Assembly (NCBI GenBank): GCA_900128585.1 | Contig: LT642388.1 | Span: forward strand, 1 to 19,885 | Direction: 5' to 3' | Source: Stramenopiles sp. TOSAG23-3 | Taxonomy: Eukaryota > Sar | Length of the DNA stretch: 19,885 bases | Part shown: piece after piece, positions 16,671 to 19,885 of the stretch | Position numbering within the stretch: position 1 is the stretch's first letter | Layout of the letters: every line of letters starts with the position of its first letter | Notes under the pieces: model-generated | Told to the model about the DNA's origin: nothing | The model's database searches: none | The model's input: the letters and a program-made list of their open reading frames with translations, nothing else | Translations under genes and position numbers: made by a program

Positions 16671-16739
16671 AGTTCGCAGTACATTAAGGAATGTAAACCT
16701 CGAATGTCTAAACCTAGAGTTCAGTTCGCAGTACATTAA
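16671..16739. repeat. Nested direct repeats in a convergent spacer
   Basis: The 17-mer AGTTCGCAGTACATTAA occurs at 16671-16687 and, without change, at 16723-16739. Between the copies lie two related words, GGAATGTAAACCT (16688-16700) and CGAATGTCTAAACCT (16701-16715). The block ends 13 nt before the 16-nt convergent-spacer motif. Confidence 0.8.
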
Positions 16740-16752
16740 TTTTAATTACGTA

Positions 16753-16768
16753 AATAACAGCCAATTTT
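16753..16768 (-). repeat. Convergent-spacer motif, copy 3
   Basis: AAAATTGGCTGTTATT on the minus strand (AATAACAGCCAATTTT on +), 387 nt after the WD40 stop and 121 nt from the stop of the small minus-strand gene. It is identical to the copies at 4267 and 9363, but in the opposite orientation. Its upstream flank is also A-rich. Confidence 0.8.
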
Positions 16769-16888
16769 CTTTCGTTTGATTTTTAGATACTGAATTAGGT
16801 GTTTTGTTTTTTATAATATCATGATTCCATATCTTACGAAAGAGGTAACATTAAATATCCGCGCAAATTCTTTCTCGTTTCTCCGTCG

Positions 16889-17221
16889 TCAGTCTTCTTT
16901 GATTTCCTTCTTCTTTTTTGATTTTCTCTTTTTCTGCTTCTTCTCTTCTTCCTTCTTCTTTGCCACTGGATTCTTCTGCACTACTGTAGTAGCAGACGCA
17001 GATTTTCTTGTCTTCATGATGTCCTGCATTGCATTCACTTGGTTCTGCATGTTGACTTTTTCATAGTGCAGCCTTTCCCGACGCTTCATTTCTCTCCCCC
17101 AAGCACCGTCTTTCCAAATGAAATAGAATATAAGTCCATAAGCGGACAGGCAAATGAAAGCAACCGCATGCCCAATGTACAAACGGAAATCAATGTTTTT
17201 CGTAAAATACAATAATGACAT
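16889..17221 (-). CDS. Small membrane protein with lysine-rich tail, unknown
   Basis: A 110-aa protein that I do not recognise, taken from the first true ATG (17221); the open frame upstream begins at a TTG. Near the N-terminus is one transmembrane helix, IGHAVAFICLSAYGLIFYFIW (about 16-36). It is followed by DGAWGREMKRRERLHYEKVN, a Gln/Met-bearing helical stretch (MQNQVNAMQDIMK), and a tail of almost pure Lys/Glu (KKKEEEKKQKKRKSKKKKE). By the positive-inside rule the basic tail should face the cytosol. Such tails can bind acidic lipids, RNA or ribosomes, but nothing specific is shown. A TATA-like TATATAC lies about 40 nt upstream. The conserved-looking FYFIWKDGAWGREMKRRE segment argues that it is real. 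Confidence 0.65.
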   Translation of the reverse strand: MSLLYFTKNIDFRLYIGHAVAFICLSAYGLIFYFIWKDGAWGREMKRRERLHYEKVNMQNQVNAMQDIMKTRKSASATTVVQKNPVAKKKEEEKKQKKRKSKKKKEIKED

Positions 17222-17978
17222 GCCAACCGACAACAATTGTTACGTTGGAGGAGCGTATATAAAGTATATATATCTATATACGTCTTCAGAGTACGTAATA
17301 TTATATGAACCTTCAAAGGACCCGAACAGGTGATCTTCTGTGGAAAATAGGACTGACGTGATTCAGTCTTCCTCCGGGCACGTTCTTGCCAATGAACTCT
17401 TTCCTTGTTTTCTTTCGGTTATAACAGTAAACCACCAAAATACCATCACTTTTTAACATAGAAATATATAAAAAAAAGAAGAGAAGTGTGTTTATTCACT
17501 CACATATATATAATAATAATACACAATAAATAATAATAATAATAAAAAAATAATTATTATATAAATAGAAGAAGAAGAAGAAGAGAAAAAATAAAAAATA
17601 ATATTATAATGTAATAATTATAGTATAAAAGTAGTAGTAGTACTACTAACTAGTCTAATAAATTAATAATGAATAAAACCACCACCCACCTCCTTCTTTT
17701 TCTTGCTTGTGATTTGGATGGTCCATCACTTTTAGAAAAAAACATTTAGTGTTATACATTAGGGTAATTATACTTATCTGGATTCTTGTACAGGTAGTGC
17801 CTGGTACGGTAGGTACCCGTACCTGTACAGGTACGTACCACCAAGATAGAAGAAGGCACCAGAGGTACGGAACGAAGGCAGACACAGACAAAAATAAATT
17901 CTTTTATAAAATATATTTTGAAATTTCAAACTTTTAAGTGTTTTCCAAAGAATGAAAACATGTAAAATACTGATACAT
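17222..17978. other. Spacer between two minus-strand genes
   Basis: It begins with a GC-richer 230 nt, probably the leader and promoter of the small lysine-rich gene. An AT-rich microsatellite zone follows (ATA units 17517-17545, GAA units 17568-17585, AGT units near 17632), then a GTAC-rich palindromic patch. No gene or RNA is seen. Confidence 0.55.
17787..17838. repeat. GTAC-rich palindromic patch
   Basis: GTACCTGTACAGGTAC at 17819-17834 is a perfect 16-nt palindrome. GGTAC just before it (two bases away) and GTACC just after it can extend the stem past a small bulge. TGTACAGGTA within it also occurs as a direct repeat at 17787-17796. It lies about 150-190 nt beyond the kinase stop, perhaps in its 3' flank. 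Confidence 0.7.
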
Positions 17979-19052
17979 TCATTTCCTTAGCAAATCTTCT
18001 AAGCTATCGCCGAACCCATCCGCCGATTCGCGAACATGGGAAATCGGGGCCTTCCACTCGTTCAATACACTATAAATCTCTTCAAATGGTTTACGGTCAC
18101 GAGGGTCTTGTGCCCAGCTGGATTGTACAAGCTCCCTGACCGTTTCCGGGACGTCGAATCGGGGAATTTCTGGCCGCTCCCCCCGGACAACCCGGTCTCT
18201 AATCTCGTGCGGGTCCATCGCGTTCCAGGGCACTTCCCGGGCAAACATTTCCCACAAGACAATTCCAAAAGCATACACGTCCACCTCCTTCGAGAATGGC
18301 TTGTTCTTCAGCAACTCCGGCGCCATGTACGAGGGGGTGCCCGCGGTCGTGATCCTCGTGGTGACAAGGCCAAAGTCGCACAATTTAATGCGAAGGTCAA
18401 TAGTCAACAAAAGGTTTGGCGATTTAATGTCCCTATGGATTATCGCAGGTTTTTGACGATGAAGGTACGCCATCCCTGCGGCAAAATCCTTGGCCATTTG
18501 CACCAGGGTCTCCACTTCTAGTTTCTCAGCCGTCAAGTGCAAAAGCTGGTACAGGGATCGGTCGCAGAGTTCCATGATAAAGAGCATTTTTGGCGGCTTC
18601 ACATTTGCAGCAAACAACTCGACCACGTTAGGGTGGTTGAGAGAGCTCATGACATGCAATTCGTCCATGAACTCTTTCTTCAATTTTTCGTCGACCCTTG
18701 GGTCGAAAAGCGTTTTTAGTGCGACGTGCCGCCCTTTCCAGTACCCTTCGTAAACTATTGCAAACCCACCGCCGCCTATCCGCTCTCCTATGTCCACATC
18801 GTCCATGTCCGCGACTTCCCACGGCGTTCCCCCTTCTCTGCCACCATCATTTTCAGCCTTTTCTTCAACAAGTTCCCTAGAGCTATTATCCACGTTTTCC
18901 ACATGGCTGGAAGCCTGAATGTCGGCCTTGTCCGATGAAGGTTTTACATCGTCGTTTTCCTCTTCCTCCTCAAAGTCGTCGTCCCCATACGACTCTTCGT
19001 CGTCTTCAAAATCGTCGTCCTCGTAAGACTCGTCTACCTTTGACGAAGCCAT
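17979..19052 (-). CDS. TKL-family (RAF/MLK-like) protein kinase
   Basis: A 357-aa protein kinase. The catalytic domain (about 86-335) is complete: Gly loop GERIGGGGFAIVYEG (89-103), ATP lysine K113 (VALKTLF), helix-C Glu131, catalytic loop HRDIKSPNLLL (206-216), DFG 226-228, a short activation segment with Thr/Ser, GTPSYMAPE (238-246) and DVYAFGIVLWEMF. The HRDIKSPN and W-E-M features are typical of tyrosine-kinase-like (TKL) Ser/Thr kinases such as plant RAF-like kinases and animal MLKs. Before it is an 85-residue acidic head with a 12-residue repeat, ESYEDDDFEDDE then ESYGDDDFE. No known regulatory domain is visible. The start is the first true ATG (MASSKVDES). The open frame runs 50 codons further to a TTG, but that part is AT-rich and Ile-rich like a spacer. 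The substrate is unknown. Confidence 0.92.
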   Translation of the reverse strand: MASSKVDESYEDDDFEDDEESYGDDDFEEEEENDDVKPSSDKADIQASSHVENVDNSSRELVEEKAENDGGREGGTPWEVADMDDVDIGERIGGGGFAIVYEGYWKGRHVALKTLFDPRVDEKLKKEFMDELHVMSSLNHPNVVELFAANVKPPKMLFIMELCDRSLYQLLHLTAEKLEVETLVQMAKDFAAGMAYLHRQKPAIIHRDIKSPNLLLTIDLRIKLCDFGLVTTRITTAGTPSYMAPELLKNKPFSKEVDVYAFGIVLWEMFAREVPWNAMDPHEIRDRVVRGERPEIPRFDVPETVRELVQSSWAQDPRDRKPFEEIYSVLNEWKAPISHVRESADGFGDSLEDLLRK

Positions 19053-19885
19053 CAATAAATATGTTAAAACACCGACAGACCGTTTCCCTATTCGTTTCCT
19101 ATATTTTTCAATACAGAGTATCTCTGTAACTATGATCTCTTTTCCAATTCCAACTAACAAATATATAATTATACTTATGAAACAATGACAGTTCAAATTC
19201 AAGAAAAAAATAATAATTATTATATATTTAAATTATACTTGGTATAATCAATCACAGTATATTATTATTAAAGCTTTTATAATAATGATGTATTTATTGT
19301 GAATAATATTTTTTAGTGGAAGCGAAGAGGGGGGGGTTCTGCGCTGTCAGTCATCGTGGTGTTTCCTTTTTTTCAAAAAAAATCAAGTTTATAGCTTAAG
19401 GAATATATATAATATTAATACTAAACAATATAGAAATAATATTCTCAATATATTATAGTACTCTTAATAAATAATTATATGTTCGAAAGAAAAATAATTG
19501 TTTTATTTATTATTTATTCGTCTCATGACTCCTGCTGCTGCTATGTTGGATATTTTTTATTTATTTAAAATCATTACAAATATAATACTATATTTCATTA
19601 TTATTATAGTTAAAAGCTGATGTATTTTTTAATTATTTTCTGAATGAATTCTTCACTTTTTTTTCATTTTTTGTTGTTGCTGTGTTGTTGTTTTTTGTTT
19701 TTTGTATAGAAGAATAAAATATTAATCATCTTTCTTATACTTACTTATACGAGTTAGTAGTTGAATTTTTTTTATTGTTGTTGTTGTGTTACGTTGATAT
19801 GATGATGAATGATAATAATATTTGTTGATGATGAAGCAATGAGATGATGATGAAGCTTTTTTTTTTTTTTATTATTATTAGTCTA
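19053..19885. other. AT-rich spacer to the window end, no gene seen
   Basis: The first about 300 nt is the presumed upstream region of the kinase, with a G8 run near 19329-19336 and a GC-richer patch. The rest is T-rich and A-rich low-complexity DNA with GAT/TTG/ATT repeats. I find no coding frame with protein-like composition and no recognisable RNA gene. Confidence 0.6.

Noticed and set aside
17334-17456. 40-codon + strand open frame with coding-like start (SSVENRTDVIQSSSGHVL)
   Set aside because: No start codon and no partner exon. The opposite strand of this segment looks equally open, and it sits in the upstream region of the small minus-strand gene.
19053-19202. 50-codon N-terminal extension of the kinase
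   Set aside because: It starts at TTG, has no ATG, and is AT-rich and Ile-rich like a spacer.
6659-19355. GATGACTGAC shared by the zuotin/ATP sulfurylase spacer (6659-6668) and the kinase upstream region (minus strand, 19346-19355)
   Set aside because: A 10-mer in two places is not far from chance, and its position relative to the starts differs.
1-19885. Variant genetic code, since no gene ends in TAG
   Set aside because: Ten genes ending in three TAA and seven TGA is a small sample, and I noticed no in-frame TAG read as an amino acid.
1-19885. CRISPR array, insertion sequence, prophage or bacterial operon
   Set aside because: No regularly spaced repeats, transposase or integrase genes or terminal repeats. 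The genes are eukaryotic families with their own spacers.

Overview
This window comes from the nuclear genome of a compact, intron-poor eukaryote. The evidence is eukaryote-only gene families (polycystin channel, sideroflexin, zuotin, FANCJ helicase, WDR31-like protein, TKL kinase), GT-AG introns of about 80-90 nt, and no operon structure. Coding sequence is GC-balanced. The spacers are very AT-rich and full of ATT/ATA and GAA microsatellites. A polycystin and a WDR31-like protein suggest a flagellated or ciliated protist. CCCTAA-type interstitial repeats fit a TTAGGG telomere. The fused ATP sulfurylase-APS kinase fits a microbial eukaryote that reduces or activates sulfate. I cannot name the lineage from sequence alone.

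Layout: (1) 3-968 (+), 3' part of a PKD2-like polycystin cut by the window edge, followed by a 29-nt telomere-like tandem repeat. (2) 2030-3103 (+), sideroflexin. (3) 3653-3940 (+), small tail-anchored protein, then a coding-like relic at 4036-4176. (4) 4477-6281 (-), zuotin/DNAJC2 co-chaperone with one 80-nt intron. (5) 7505-9307 (+), ATP sulfurylase-APS kinase with an N-terminal presequence. (6) 9645-12857 (-), FANCJ/BRIP1-type iron-sulfur helicase with an extra C-terminal Cys4 motif. (7) 13741-14499 (-), membrane-anchored OTU cysteine protease. (8) 15191-16366 (+), acylated WDR31-like WD40 protein, with an intron-like segment in its 3' flank. (9) 16889-17221 (-), small lysine-rich membrane protein. 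(10) 17979-19052 (-), TKL/RAF-like kinase. From 19053 to the end there is only AT-rich spacer.

The genes look like unrelated housekeeping genes plus two cilium-associated ones, not a single pathway. The most unusual feature is non-coding. An identical 16-nt word, AAAATTGGCTGTTATT, with partly similar A-rich upstream flanks, occurs exactly three times by eye, once in each of the three spacers between convergent genes (4267-4282, 9363-9378, 16753-16768). I saw no copy in divergent or tandem spacers or in genes. This is a candidate 3'-end, terminator or insulator element, or a dispersed short repeat.

All ten genes end in TAA or TGA, none in TAG. Several start codons were moved to the first true in-frame ATG, because the longer open frames begin at TTG or GTG.
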